From contig NW_026570232.1 of assembly GCF_019649055.1 (NCBI RefSeq), positions 1,116,001 through 1,180,000 on the forward strand: DNA of 64,000 nt. Direction: 5' to 3'. Made by a program: the position numbers and the translations under genes. Under the pieces are notes generated by a model. The model was not told where the DNA came from. It searched no databases and saw nothing but the letters and a program-made list of their open reading frames with translations. Each line of letters starts with the position of its first letter. Within the stretch, counting starts at the first letter, position 1. This document shows, piece by piece, positions 33,101 to 45,900 of the stretch. The DNA comes from Paramacrobiotus metropolitanus (taxonomy: Eukaryota; Tardigrada; Eutardigrada; Parachela; Macrobiotidae).

Positions 33101-34056
33101 GCGTTAACGGTACCAATTTGCGTTAAGTGCAGCGTGGGACTAACTGCGCTGGCGGAAAGCAGGACTGCTGGTTGGTCCTGCACGACGGCAATTATCAAGT
33201 CTGACACGTTCCGACTGGTAACCTAAAAAGAAACAAATGCATACTTTAAATTTTTTACAGATTAAATTCTGTAATTCTTCAACAAATCTGTCGTACTCCA
33301 AAAATTTGGCAATATGAAGATATTGGCAAATTTTTGGATTACGATGGTGAATTCTTATGGTAAATTAAGCGAAGACAGCATTAAATCAAATTCTATTGCA
33401 ATCCACACGTTATTAATTTTATGCACATAAAACCAAAAAAAGTAATGCTGATTATCGGTACCTGGAAATCGGTTATCCGACCATTGATTGTGCTAACATC
33501 CCAAACTATGCCGTCTTTGTGATTATGAGCAGGTACAGAAGGCGTTAGGTGAAGTGAACGGCATACTATTCGGCTTTGCGGTGCTTCTTGCGATATCGCC
33601 GTACAAGCGAATCTACGAGACATGACGGATAGCGGTTTTCTACAGCTACTAATTTCAAACAATTAGTAACAGCAACTGGGAATGATACGTATTCAGAAAC
33701 CACATTCGTAACTTACATCCCGTGCTGGCCCCGCAAAAGAACCGATGCGGTGGCGTTAGCTGAAACCGGAGATGAATCCAAAATCTTTATTTGCAGGCCT
33801 TGAGGTAAGCAAGATTTTGCTGAAACTCCTAACAAACCGATATCTTCGTCAAATTCAGAAATCCATAATATAAAAATAAGCCCCAGCACTTTTAGAAGTA
33901 AAACAAAAAAACAATTCGTCTAAGCCCAGGTAAAAAGAAAATATCCGGTATGCAGTTCCCGATGTTAGTCTTACCGCAAAAGAGCGAAATATCGTGAGAA
34001 AGCACGTATATAGATATGACAACAATTACTATGATACGGCTTTTAAAAAAATACAT
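26478..34056 (-). CDS. Paralog C: secreted sequon-repeat protein, 15 exons, about 1812 residues
   Basis: Exons are 34056-33975, 33828-33717, 33612-33462, 33222-32754, 32625-32441, 32143-31858, 31814-31764, 31621-31493, 31401-31288, 31040-30720, 30491-27747, 27674-27594, 27526-27385, 27189-26827 and 26685-26478. The coding length is 5439 nt and all phases close. Exon 1 gives a signal peptide (MYFFKSRIIVIVVISIYVL). Exons 1-7 (to about residue 445) are the N-terminal module: SAKSCLPQGL, GRITDFQ, SDLIIAVVQ, IKLCG, YFLLIASNDC, SASILLLDR, EVDQLFYP. Exons 8-10 are a short linker with TSLNTS and AANISTG. Exon 11 is the repeat exon. Exons 12-13 are basic and Pro/Thr-rich. Exons 14-15 are the C-terminal module. 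Weakest junctions are the 43-nt intron at 31815-31857 and the exon 11 acceptor at 30492. Its closest relative is B, which has identical exon 4 and 5 lengths (469 and 185 nt). Confidence 0.85.
27747..30491 (-). repeat. Paralog C exon 11: RMKYN/RVRHN sequon repeats
   Basis: This is one 2745-nt exon (915 residues). About 18 motifs have the form R-[LVMI]-[RKQ]-[YH]-[ND]-x-[ST]-[LF], for example RLRYNASF, RVQHNETLL and RMKYNESLI. Between about 29160 and 29880 a longer unit repeats four to five times: RVxHNxTxxGxxRMKYNESL, then QSQYLE, then a P-N-[LY]-T-L-T-F-P-R block, then N-D-[TA]-R-[LV]-x-Y. Most of these motifs are N-glycosylation sequons, and the PNLT block adds another per unit. An acidic segment, YTYDYEDDFADP, precedes the array. 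Confidence 0.87.
32252..32305. repeat. Direct repeat TCAAAGTACAGTAGAAG
   Basis: Two identical 17-mers lie at 32252-32268 and 32289-32305, in the intron between C exons 5 and 6. Confidence 0.85.
33298..33337. repeat. Intronic near-perfect inverted repeat
   Basis: Twenty-nucleotide arms (starting CCAAAAATTT and ending AAATTTTTGG) match at about 18 of 20 positions with almost no loop. It lies in the intron between C exons 3 and 4. Confidence 0.6.
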
Positions 34057-36069
34057 TTTAAATAACGTGAAATCTACTTAGATCCATAAAGAAAAGTAAC
34101 AAGATCACGAAATCTGACAATGACACCGAATTCAATATACAGTAACCTGAATCCTGAAACTTAACCGAATTCAACAAACAGTAACAGGCTTCAAGAAAGT
34201 AGCTAGTACGCATTGCAGACAGCTGGTCATTGACTTGAGCAGTTATTGTATGTTCCTGTTTACCAACACTCTTCGTGCCTGCCGCCGAAAGCAGCTATCT
34301 GGTCGCGTTTGTTTTCATTGCGCACGATTGAGAAATCCATGTCCTACATCCATATGGAAGCGGAATTCATGTTGTAATGTCTCTGCTTCCGATGGTTACC
34401 GCCTCGTCACCAGGCAGGCACTGGCTTCCGCAAATTATGCAAGCGACACCACTATATTGCCATACAGAACGTCCGAAGAACGGAAAAGCGTAGTACGACG
34501 GACTTCAGACATCCAGGAAAGTGTCACAATAGCGCCGTTAATGGACATCGTTATTTATTCTGACCTCCCTAAGTTAAAGGAGGTCATCAGTACGATGGTA
34601 TCTGACAGGATTAATTTTTATTATGTAATTTTGCTGTTATACCGGCAGCAATTCTGCACATCATGACGCTTAACATAACAAGAGGCGAAGATACGTAGGA
34701 CATTGACAGCATTTCCTGTGAGCAGCTGTCGATTTGTACGGGTGCATAAACTGCATTTCAACACGAGCTGACAGGAGAGACAGTTCCGTCAAATCTGCGT
34801 ATAAGCTATATATCATAGAAAACAAGATAAAAAATTAATTATGTTCCTAACTGAAAATTTGATTACAAATTTGATTTGGTTTGAAAATCCCCATCGAAGG
34901 TTTACTTTTTCCCGTTCACAAAATGCAAAGGAACAAAACTGCATCACTGCAAAGGAACAAAATGCAAGGGAACAAAATTAAGTTGCAAAAGTGCATTGCG
35001 GAATTGATAATCACCTCTACCAGATTGAGATTAAATTTTGGTACAGAGTACTACAGACAGTTTAGTTCATTGTTAACAAAATCAAATAAATTATATTTTG
35101 ATATTTATGGCTGCTCCGTTTGTGATTCACGCAAACAGGATCTGGCTCGAGACTGATCGTGCTGAGTATGGTTCCGTCGATGCAAACGTTTTTCTTAAAA
35201 AATAAATACAAGTCCCAGTGTGTCTGCTTCCCTTTCGCACCAAAACCATACCAGTTTTGCCTTGGGCTTACAATTAGGTGAAGTTAAATTTTTACTTTTT
35301 GGCTGTTGCTGTTACACCATTCTTGTGAGTTGTGGGTTACTCGTAGAAATGCGATACTGCAGAATATACTCGTATGTACAGATACAGATTACAATCTGTA
35401 CTACTACAGAGTACACAATACAGATGCTTATTTCTAACACTAACACTTCCCGAAAGGTGCATTGCGCTTAAATGTATCTTAAGTTCGACAACAGGTAGTT
35501 CAAAGCGCAACTTCAGAATTTTCAAAAAGACAACACGATAAATCCGAGCGAAGCATGCGGGATATCGTACAACAAAACAAACGAATAAAAGTTCACTTTG
35601 GGTTTTGGTTTCAGAATTAGTGCTCGTACAATTGAGTTATAACAAACTGCATGCGAGCACGTTGTTTCCTGCTTAGTTGCATCAATTCTGCTGATTAAAT
35701 TACATCGTGCGCAACGAATTTTTTTTGTGCAACTATCTACCATAGCATAAATTACTACTTGTATAATACTACATTATGCACCAACGCTCAAGCTGACGCG
35801 ACGTCGTATGCTTCAGTTTTCACTCAACCAAGTCCGGGGTAAGGATTTTAATCAAACAGAACAAACGAATACAGACTGACAGGAGAACTCAGGAGAACTC
35901 AGAAAATTAAATGATAAATATAAACAAACAGTTGTGCTTTGCGTTTTGTGGAACAATCGTTCAAAGCCAGGTGACAAAACAAAACATCATGAATGCGGAA
36001 CCGCGAAACACAAAGCGCTTCAGCATATAACGACAAAAAAATACTTAACATGGCGGTGAGACAACTTGG
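34057..36069. other. Intergenic C to D, no gene seen
   Basis: This 2-kb stretch lies upstream of C and downstream of D. A plus-strand open frame near 34250-34666 has no recognisable content. At 34924-34938, 34948-34962 and 34963-34977 there are three copies of a TGCAAAGGAACAAAA 15-mer (the third with one change). The stretch should hold the promoter of C. Confidence 0.5.
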
Positions 36070-36947
36070 CTAACCGAAGCGTCGTGATCGGCGACACATG
36101 TAGCTTATGGATAAAAATGTCTCGACGGAATCTTCGCACACATCATCCACCACCCGCACTGGGACGTGATACTCGTGATCGGGTCGCAGGTAGTTCGGAT
36201 CGTTGGCTCCAACGTCGGGCCTTACGGAAACCTTTGGATAAAGGTCACCTCCGGTTTCTTCAAATCGAAAGCGTCGGCCGTCATGAACCCTGTAAAATGT
36301 CCGGTATATATATAATTCAAGCTTAGATCTCGTATCTGGCTGACATTACCCTCTGAAGTCCTTGATTATCGAAAAGCTAAACGCGCCACTTCCACCGGTA
36401 ACGACTACTTTGATTGGCACATCCGTGGAGTTGCGGTAGCAGTAAACGTGTCTGACGTATTCGCTATTTTCTATCCGGAGCCGATTCCGACACGCTTCGG
36501 CCATCGGTGCATTGTTCGACTGTACCAATTTAACCTTCACAGAATGCATGGTGGATGTGGAATCATTGCCGAGAAAAGCGTTAACATTCAGCACCACATT
36601 GTCCGCTGCATTAACCGAGCGGTTATGAATGGTCACTTCGTGGATCTTCGTGTTGACCGTGGGCAAAGACAGATTGTTTGGATTCCTAAAGCGAATAACG
36701 GTTAACCACACTTTCTTTATGAACGGATGCGACAATACAGGCAAAGTGCAGGGCCAAGACTTACGGCACTAGTTCTGGTACAATCATTGTGCTGTACGGT
36801 GACAAGGGAAGCTGAGCCCGCTTTCCGCCCTTAATGACCTTGACGACATTCTTCAGTCGGACTTGCACTGTCAGGTTGTTAGACGCTTCGGTCGGTGGTG
36901 CCGAAGGCGTTGGCTCTTTCGCTGGTTTTCTGTGTTTACTTCTCGAG
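36070..36947 (-). other. Paralog D C-terminal region, exons 24-26
   Basis: Exons 36947-36765, 36685-36350 and 36289-36070 have phase-2 junctions. Exon 24 is basic, then NLTVQVRLKNVVKVIKGG. The module reads MHSVKVKLVQSNN, EACRNRLRIEN, VVVTGGSGAFSFSI, RRFRFEETGGDLYPKVSV, EYHVPVRVVDDVC and ends SYMCRRSRRFG. Order and phases match B and C. Confidence 0.82.
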
Positions 36948-39900
36948 CTGCAACATAACATAACGATTATGGTTAAGCGGTTGTTATACAATACTTATAA
37001 TAATATTACAGTAGTACATTAATCTATAATTATAGTATTTCTGAAGTAATAGGCTTATGTAAATTACACCGACACTGTAGTGTCTCACCTCTGTAGTTCC
37101 TTTGTATTCTCCACTTCGTCATCTTCGTAGTACCGTAAGCGATTGGATTTTTCCGGGTAGGCTTCTTGCTGATCAAATGTGCCTGATTGGTCCGTCTGTC
37201 CATCCTTTCCAGCTTTTTGTTTAAGCACGGTGACTTTCACTTTGCTATGGGTTTTCTTCGACTTTTCAACCGCGCTAACTTGGAGTGAGTCGCCGTAATC
37301 TGCGCCATGGCTTTCCGGTTCCAACTGGTCGTACGTGGTATCTGTACAAGGTCAAGAATCAGCAGGGAATTACTAAGTACGGATCACACAATATACGTAG
37401 ATGCAGTCACTTGTGTGAATTCCAAGGAAACACACGGTAGCAAAAGTTAGCGAATTTCTCATATTTTCCTAATGAAAGGAAACTGGATAGTTTGGTCATT
37501 TAGTTTGTCATTATATAGGATAACTTTACCTGTATCACTTTCAGCCGCAACATCCGCTTCCAGTCTAACAGTGCAATGCAACAGTCGTAAGTTTTAGGAG
37601 CATTAATATGACAAAAGCAGAGGCTTCTTACAGTGAATCTTTCTCTTCGTAGTCCCCTTCGACGGGATCGCGTTGAGCCAGGGGCCGTTTGCGAGTGACA
37701 TGTTCATGCATTTTACGGTGATCGCGCATTGATGGCGCATATCTTGGTGGGAAGACAAACATAGCCTTTTCGTCATATCCCGATTCCACAAGCTCGTCAT
37801 TCATGGCTTCTCTCGACAGCATATATTTATTTGGATGCTTGTATGGTTTAGCTGCAAAAGCAACATTAGCAATTATTATGTTTTGGAATTGAGAAATTCA
37901 CTTGTACAATAACCAATAATTCATAATTATATTGCGCTTTTATAATGGGCGAAAGGTCACCTTGTTGCGCTCGGATTTTCTGCGCTACATCTTCGTCTGT
38001 GATCTTTGAAATGTTCATTTTGCCGATAAAAAGAGGCGCAGTGGGACTGGGCAAAATTTCCGTAGGGCGGATCGGGTGCAGCTCTGCAGATATTACAAAA
38101 TTTTAGAAGAAAAGAATACCGAATTATGACATCAACGGATAATTCACCTGTAAAGAACGTTTGGTTTGTCGGAGAGAATTTCTGGGGGCTCAGTAAAAAG
38201 GTGTCAGCCGTCGTGCCTGGAGGAGCATCATGCCGCTGCGCCTCCATATAACTGGTGTTAGGGAACACAGCTTTTGGTGCTCCCTGTGTGACCGGCATGG
38301 CGGGTTCCTTGTGATATTCCTCCAAACTGATATTATGTCGGAGTCGGTTCATGCCGTGAGCTCCATCAAAATCGCCGGAATGGCCAAACTTCCGCTGAGC
38401 TCTCGGTAGTACCATACTAACGTTTTGCGTGGGAATAACTGGAACTATTTGGTCGCTACCAGGATGAACTGGATGTAGTGGAACCGGCACAAATGCCGAC
38501 ACCGTCGACGTAATGTTTCTCAAGGGCGGAATAAAATCGGGGTGCCGTGGTGACGCAACGGTAGCATTGGTCCAGAAAGGAGTCGAAGGGATGTGCGGTA
38601 AGGCAGCACTCAGAGTCGGAAGTGGATATCGTTGTGGCTGACTTAGTGAGATATTCTGCACATGCGGAGATCGAGCTTCTTCGTGTTCCATTGGCTGGCC
38701 AGAGTGTTCACTGTACTTCATACGGTCAGCGGTAAGCTGCGGTTGCGGTAAACCTGGTCCCTCGAATTTCGATTGCTCGGTGAAATACGTGCGCTCCGAT
38801 TCGTTGTGAAGTTCGGGATAAATGCTAGCAGGAATATAAGGTAATACCGGGCGTTGCAATGTAACGTTGACGGTCGGCAGGATTTCCGGTACCGGCAGGC
38901 TTTCAAAATGGCGCAATCTCTCCGGAACATCGTATTGAGATCTCAAACCATCAAACACGATAGGTGCATCGTGATACGTAATGCGCGGGATGGTAGGAAC
39001 TGGCTGGTAGGCTTCGATGGGTTTCTGTTGTACCGGGAGGGTTGGAATAGGTCGCAGGGCTTCTGTCGGATGGTCATCGCGACTGTAGACCAGTCGGCTG
39101 GCCGAAGGAACCACTTGTGCGTACGTGGGTTTTGGCGATTCCAAAACCGGTGGAAGGGACGCGTTCTGGTAATACGCGCCCGGATAATACGGTAACCAAG
39201 AAAATTCAGGCAACATGTTGTCTGTCCAGGAAGTCACATTTATGCCAAGACGGTCACGATCCGGAACGTAGCCTAACGCGCTTTGGTTAGGAGGAATACC
39301 CTGATAGGGTGGTAGTTGTTCAGAGTAGTTGTCGGGTTTGAAACCTTCCTGAAACTTCAGACGATCTTGCTCGCTGATGCTTTCATTATGCTGCAGGCGC
39401 TCAATGACGTTTGGATGGTCGCGCAGACGCTGCGGCAACGGTGTCGTCCTCGGCATGCGGTGGACTTCGATGGGATAGTCGGCGCTGTCGGTGTAATCAG
39501 TTTCGTGCAGGTCTCGGTGTTTGGTTACATTTCGCATTGGCGCGGGTGTCGCTTGGGCGGAAATGCCGGCAATCGGACTTACCGTTGCATTCTGTGCATA
39601 GAATGGGGTGACCCCAGTATCCATGTCGATATCCGGTATTTGCGGAGAGAGGTCGTCTGGTAACGTCCAGGTACTCGGTTGCCAGGCCTGACGATACGCG
39701 TCAGTTTCAATTGGATACAACCCGACAGACGGGAGGTAATCAGTGGCAAATCCCGTTCTAATATTCTGCGGTTGCGCAACGTACGGTAACTCCGGGACGC
39801 GCATGTCGTCGTTGTATCGCATTCTCTCGGGTGGGCCAAAACTGTGGTTATGCCGAATGCCGTCAGATAGCGCAAAAGGTTGGAAACGAAGTCTGTCCGC

Positions 39901-42900
39901 GGGATACTGTGATGGAATGCCGTGATGCACTCCCGGACGTAAGACTGGGATGAAAGCAGGAAAATGGGGTTGAAACTCTTGGTGGTCGCTTTCTGGGGCC
40001 AATATGTAATCATGCTTTAACCGATTGTCTCGTGGCTGTTCAGGCAACGTGAAATGGTTTATTTGGGAGAGGTGATGGTAAGCCAGGCGATCATCCAGTG
40101 GGTGAACGTCCGCGCCAACTTGTAACTGGGGTATTTCCGGCAGACCAACTTGAATGCCGGGAAGCCGTGAGAGAGACGCGTTGACTGCAATATAGGCGAA
40201 ATCGTGCTCATCATGCTGAACTCTATCGGAACTTAGCGTCTGGTTGTGCCGCAACCGGGCCACGCCATCATCAACGTATTGTACTAAACGGACACCCGGC
40301 TGAAAAGTGGGATACTGGTCTGATCTGCCGTCTTCTATCGTCTCAAGATCAGTGCGTTTTAGCTGGTCTGGTGCGTCTGTAAAGAGTCTTGCCGCAGCTG
40401 TTGATTGAACGGCCGGCAACAGCGCAGGGACCGGGCTATGCCCTTCTTGAACCTCCAAGGTCTGATCATATGTCAGTCGCTCTGCAACACCAAACGTCTC
40501 ATTGTGGCCTAAGCGACTGCTGACTCCAACACTATCATTATGGCGTACTCTGCTGCGGATCTCTACGGGAACATAGCGCATGGGTGGCGGCTGATTTAGA
40601 GAAAGTAATGGAGCGGTTTCTGGAACATGGAGGTCGTCCATGTTGGACAGTCTTTGGACGCTGGAATTCTTGTATGTAGAGTTCATTCCACCAGGACTTG
40701 CCGGCGTAACAAATGCAACAGCGGAGATCGGTATGGCAGCTTCGTGGGATGAAAGGTCATCCGTGTGGGATAGCCGATCCTGTCCGGTAGTGTTGTGGAA
40801 TCGCAGTCGATCGCTGTAAACGGCGGAAACCGGTACTGGTACGGCAGCTTCGTGTGCAGAACGGTCACCTATATGAGACAGTCGAGCTTGTCCAGTAGTG
40901 TCGTGAAATCGCAGCCGATCGTCGTAAACAGCGGAGGTTGGTGCGGCAGCTTCGTGAGCCGAAAGGTCATCCGTGTGGAAAAGCCGATCCTCTCCAGCAG
41001 TGTCGTGGAATCGCAGTCGATCGCTGTAAACAGCAGAGACCGGTACTGGTAGGGCAGCTTCGTGTGCGGAGAGGTCATCTGTATGAGACAGCCGATCTTG
41101 TCCGGCAGTGTCGTGGAATCGCAGGCGATCACTGTAGGCAATACTGCCATTCACGGCAGGTATGTATATTACGCTTGCTAGAGGAAGCGACGGCGCTGAT
41201 GGAACGACCATAACAGGAGGCTGCGGTACAAAAGCTGGGCGAAATACTTTCGCAATTTCCGGAATTCCACTCTGTTCAGGATGATCTGCAAATCCCAAAG
41301 TTATATTGTGCCGTAAACGGGCAGCGGTTCCGTTGTGGCGTGGTTCTTGGGTTGCTGCAAGACCATACGGTGGAGCAAACTGAACGCGGTGGGTTGTGAA
41401 AGGAGCAGCAGCTTCGTGCGCATTCAAATCGTCCATGTGTGAAAGTCTGTCTTGATCGCCGGTGTGGTCCGTTGTTAGTCGGCTCCTGTTAGACGCCGGC
41501 GCGAACGGTGAGGGTTCAAGCAGAGTGGAAGTAGTGGCTATTGCTGTTCTCTGTGGTTCGATTGCTGGACCAGAAGCTTCCGAATCTTCCAGAACTTGAT
41601 CATACACCATTCGGCTGGAAATGCCCAGTGTCTCGTTATGTTTTATACGGTTATCTGTGAGTACGGTGTCGTCATAACGCATTGGCGCGGCGCGGAATAC
41701 CGGGATCGCAGCGGTAGCAGTTATACTTTGGCTTGTGTTTATCATGGGTGCGGCGACTTCATGGACGTCATCGGTGTGTAGTTCTGCGGAACTCAAACGG
41801 TGGCTATAAACTGCACTTCGATTAGTAAAAGGTTGATACGTCATATCTATCAAGGCAACAGGTGCGGTCACAGCAGCGCCAGTCATTGGTTGACCAATAT
41901 AGGCTCCAGGAGCTTCAGGTGCATCCAGACTTTCGTCGTATGTGGTACGGTTCAGGACGCCTAAGGTTTCATCATGTTGCAGTCGATGAATTGTTTCCGC
42001 AGTCGCATCGATGCGTAAGGACAGTTGCTGTATCGGCGCGTACACAGGTGTGAACTGTTGTGAAGCAATGGGCGCCGGTACTTCGTGAGCCGAGAGGTCA
42101 TCCATATGCGACATCCTTTGCGGCTCGTCCAACGCGCCGATCCTCATCCGGCTATCATTGGTACGTGGTTTGTACACCAGAGGAGGCAGTGTTGGCGGCA
42201 GACTGGCATACGGTAGCGTGCGATTGAAAATGGGCTTATATGCTTTTGTGGTACCACCATACCGGTTTTCGTCTACAAATACCATAGTATCGTTGTGTCG
42301 CATCCTGGCTTTGCCATCGTCCACAGCGCTGTACATTGGTGCTTCCGATGAAAACGGGTATTCAGACAACATGTCGGTATAATGTGGGCCCATGGTAATG
42401 CCGGTTCTGTTGTGGTATTTTATACGGTCGGATAATCCCAGCGTGTCCTCAAATCGCAACCTGAGAACCTCATCAATTTCGCCATATTCAGTCAAATCCA
42501 AGACTTCTGGGTCTTGTGCTAATCTGGGGTTCACCGAGTACGTCTGGTTGGTGTACTTCATTCTGTCGGAAACCGCCTCAGTGTCATCGTGTCTCATTCT
42601 GGATACTGCAGTTTCGTTAACAGGGACCACTTGGTTGAATGATGCAGGAGCGGCTGGCTGGGAAAGTAGCGAGGTGTTCAGCTGGAACGGTAGTTCGTGA
42701 ACAGTCTTGACGTCATCGAAGCGGATTCGCTCTGGTGCACTAGAAGGGTCACTGTAGCGGATACGATCGGTGAGGCTCATGTTGTGGCGAAGGCGTGATT
42801 CCCGGTAATCTACAGCATCGCAATAAATCAGACTGAGGAAAATAAAAAACAATTTGTGGGTTCAATACTTTTCATGTGTTTACGGCGGGAAAGACCGGGC

Positions 42901-45900
42901 TTAGCCATTCCCGCTACGTTGTGAGGGACTCTTCCTTCTTCGTAATCGTAAATGTAGTCCTCATCGTGTTCCGTCATCTCCTGCGCGGAAGGCAAGACCA
43001 CAGTGATGTTCGGTGATCGTGTTGGCGGCTTATACATCAGCGTAGCATTTCGATCAAACACAGGAGCAACGGTGAACACTTCTTCATCAAACAGTCCGCT
43101 GTCGTTCAGTCGCTGTAAATCCGTAGCATTTGCGTACAGGCGGTACGGTTTTGTGGTCAGATGCGCGACAGGACGGGTAAAGGTTTCATTACGCCGCGAC
43201 AGGTCATCGGCCCACCGTGAATCATCAAAGCGTAATCGCTCGGGGTTAGGCTCCAGGTAAGGCGCAGCGGTTCTATGGTATTTAGCAGTGTAGTTGAATA
43301 GATAAGTCCCAACCGAAATCCGTGGAGGACGCGTAATTCCGACCGGCTTCGAAGTGTAATTTCTTCGCAATTGTACCGGTGGGTAAGCAGTGCTCAACTG
43401 TAGCTCAAGGTACGATGTGTCGTTACCAAAACTGATTCCGTCTTGCGCATAATTATTTTCAATGTGTAAGAGACGATCGTTTCCAGTTGCCGTATCGTTA
43501 ATATGCAGTCCGGGTTCCATGGTAGTGCTCTCTATACAACAAAATTAAATCAATTCACTTTTACAGCTAACGGTAAGTACATTATTGTCCGCTTTCGTGG
43601 ATAACCTTGCAATTTCGGAAATATATAAAAGTAGCGCCAACGTATGATTTGTAAAAAGGCTAGTTAGATGTAGGTACTAGGTAGCGTTTAATTAGGATAA
43701 CTTTGCGTCGGTTAGATGCATGTAATAAGCCAGTACTTAAAATATTTCATAATCAGTTAAACGAATCAAAAAATGAAATAAAACTGTGTCTACGAAGTTT
43801 TACCAATTTTCCCGGGGGTTGACATCTCGAAAAAGTCAAGTACGGTGTACATCGTTGGTACAGCAGTCGGTGGTATACGACTGGGCAATCTCGTAAAATT
43901 TCCGTATCGATACCGAGGTTGATTTCCTACAGAAGGTATAAATTTTAGGTACAAATTTTTTGTACTGTGTAAGGCCGTCAAAACTTGATGCATTACTTAC
44001 ATATGTACTTATTACAGAGCACTTATTTAATAAAAAAACGCCAGTTATCAGAATCTGCACTTTATACAGGCTTATTGGTAGCTTACCTAAAGGCAATTTT
44101 GCTCTGCTTCGTGCTGAGGCGTTCCGTCTTACTGGAGCAGGAAAAACACCCGGACGATCCACAGTGCGGACGCTATCGTGGAAACTAAGCCGATCACTAC
44201 CGGATACATTGGTGTGACGCAACTTATCGAGACCAACGAAGTTGTCATCAATGTGCAAGCGACGCGATGGCGTGCGACGTTGAGGCAGAGAGTCCGTGTA
44301 TCGCATTCTTTTGGTGGGTCCTAAACAAAGCAAAAACGGAATCTGATCAACTGTGTGGCCGGCACCGCAACCTTAAATGCAGAAAAGAATTAGCAATATG
44401 CATACCTTTGGTTGTCACGTGCGATTTGGATTTCGTGACCTTTTTACGCAATGCGACAGTAGGAGCGACAGAGGAACTGGGAATCAAATAAACCGGCGCA
44501 GGTTCTTCGTAGACTGGTCCTTGCAGTGTGGCATTATGGCGCAGCCGTTGAAATCCCTGTCCGGTGACATTGTGGCGACGTCGGACGGAAGGCTTGGGCA
44601 CGCCCACATGCTGACTGAAGTCCTCGTCGTCGTAGTGATACTCCACATCCTCAAGGTCCTCGTGAACGGTTGCATTGACAGCTTGGGATGGTATTTGTTC
44701 TGCCGCCCCAACATGCCTTCCCAGAGTGTGATTCATGAACATTCGGGGTGGTCGCGGAATGTCTGCGGGCTGGAAATCTTCGTAATGAGCGATATCTTCG
44801 GGGACAATCTGGACGACCTCTTCGTAATCCTGACTGAAAGCGTGCTTGAAGGGAGCCGCAATCGATGATTCCGGTCGTTTCAGTTCGAATTTCGATGGCA
44901 GCAGGATCAATGACGGTGGTTTGGATGACTTGCGAAGTGGCCGAACTGAGAAAGGCAAATCGGGTTGTGCAGCTTGAGAGTCGTTGGAAAACTGGATCCG
45001 ATGAGACATAAGCGTCTCGTTGTATCGAATTCGGTTGGAACTCATTGAATCGTTGTAGCGTAAACGGTTTACTCGTTGAGAAACCGACTTAGATTTTATC
45101 GGGCGATCTATATACAGGTTGCGGGTATTAGAAAAATAAATGAGAGGAAAAGTACTGGACGGCTGATTTACATGTGAACTGAGTCGCCGGAAGAGGCTCC
45201 AGACCTTTTGTTACAGTTGGGACCGGTGTTGCTGATTCGATGGCTTCGCCGAATTTAATACGGCGCATATTAACAGGCCTCATTGGTTTTCCTAAAGCAA
45301 AAATTGCCATCAAATTCACAAGAACTAGGGGATGGATTATTACGATGTAAGTGTATGATGCGCATAAATTTTATGTACTTCTATTAAAGAACATTCAGTG
45401 TAGAATTGTAGACTCACGTAGAATCGGAGCAGGCGCTTTCTCTGCAGGATATCTCTTTGGTGGGAACACCATTCGTTCTGGTTGCACCTCGGGAAACTCT
45501 TGTTTTGTAGGATCTGCAAAGTAACTGTCTTAGTCTTGATTCTATGGGTTTGCGCATCAATGCAGGCGATTAGCAATTGTCACCTGTTGCGTTAACGCGA
45601 GAAGGGAGCGCAGGTGTCGGTATAGGTGCGTACGTAGTACGTCGCTCTTGAACGGTGATGTTATACACCGGTATCTGCCGACCGCGTTGCGCTCGAAATC
45701 GTGGACCTACAACCATTCTAGTTTTGTACGGATATAACTAAAATTATTACGCAACTGTTGCTGCATAAACCGAAATAACAATAGTTTTTTTTACGCTACA
45801 CTGCTATTGTTTTGCTCCAAGTACGTTGTACCATTTATCAATTACTGCAAGGTAGCAAGTTACGCGATCGAATGAAATGAATTTGGCCGTCATTTGCAAT

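Noticed and set aside
34235-34666. Plus-strand open frame of about 140 codons between C and D
   Set aside because: No domain, signal peptide or recognisable pattern; begins at a non-ATG codon and lies in unremarkable intergenic sequence.
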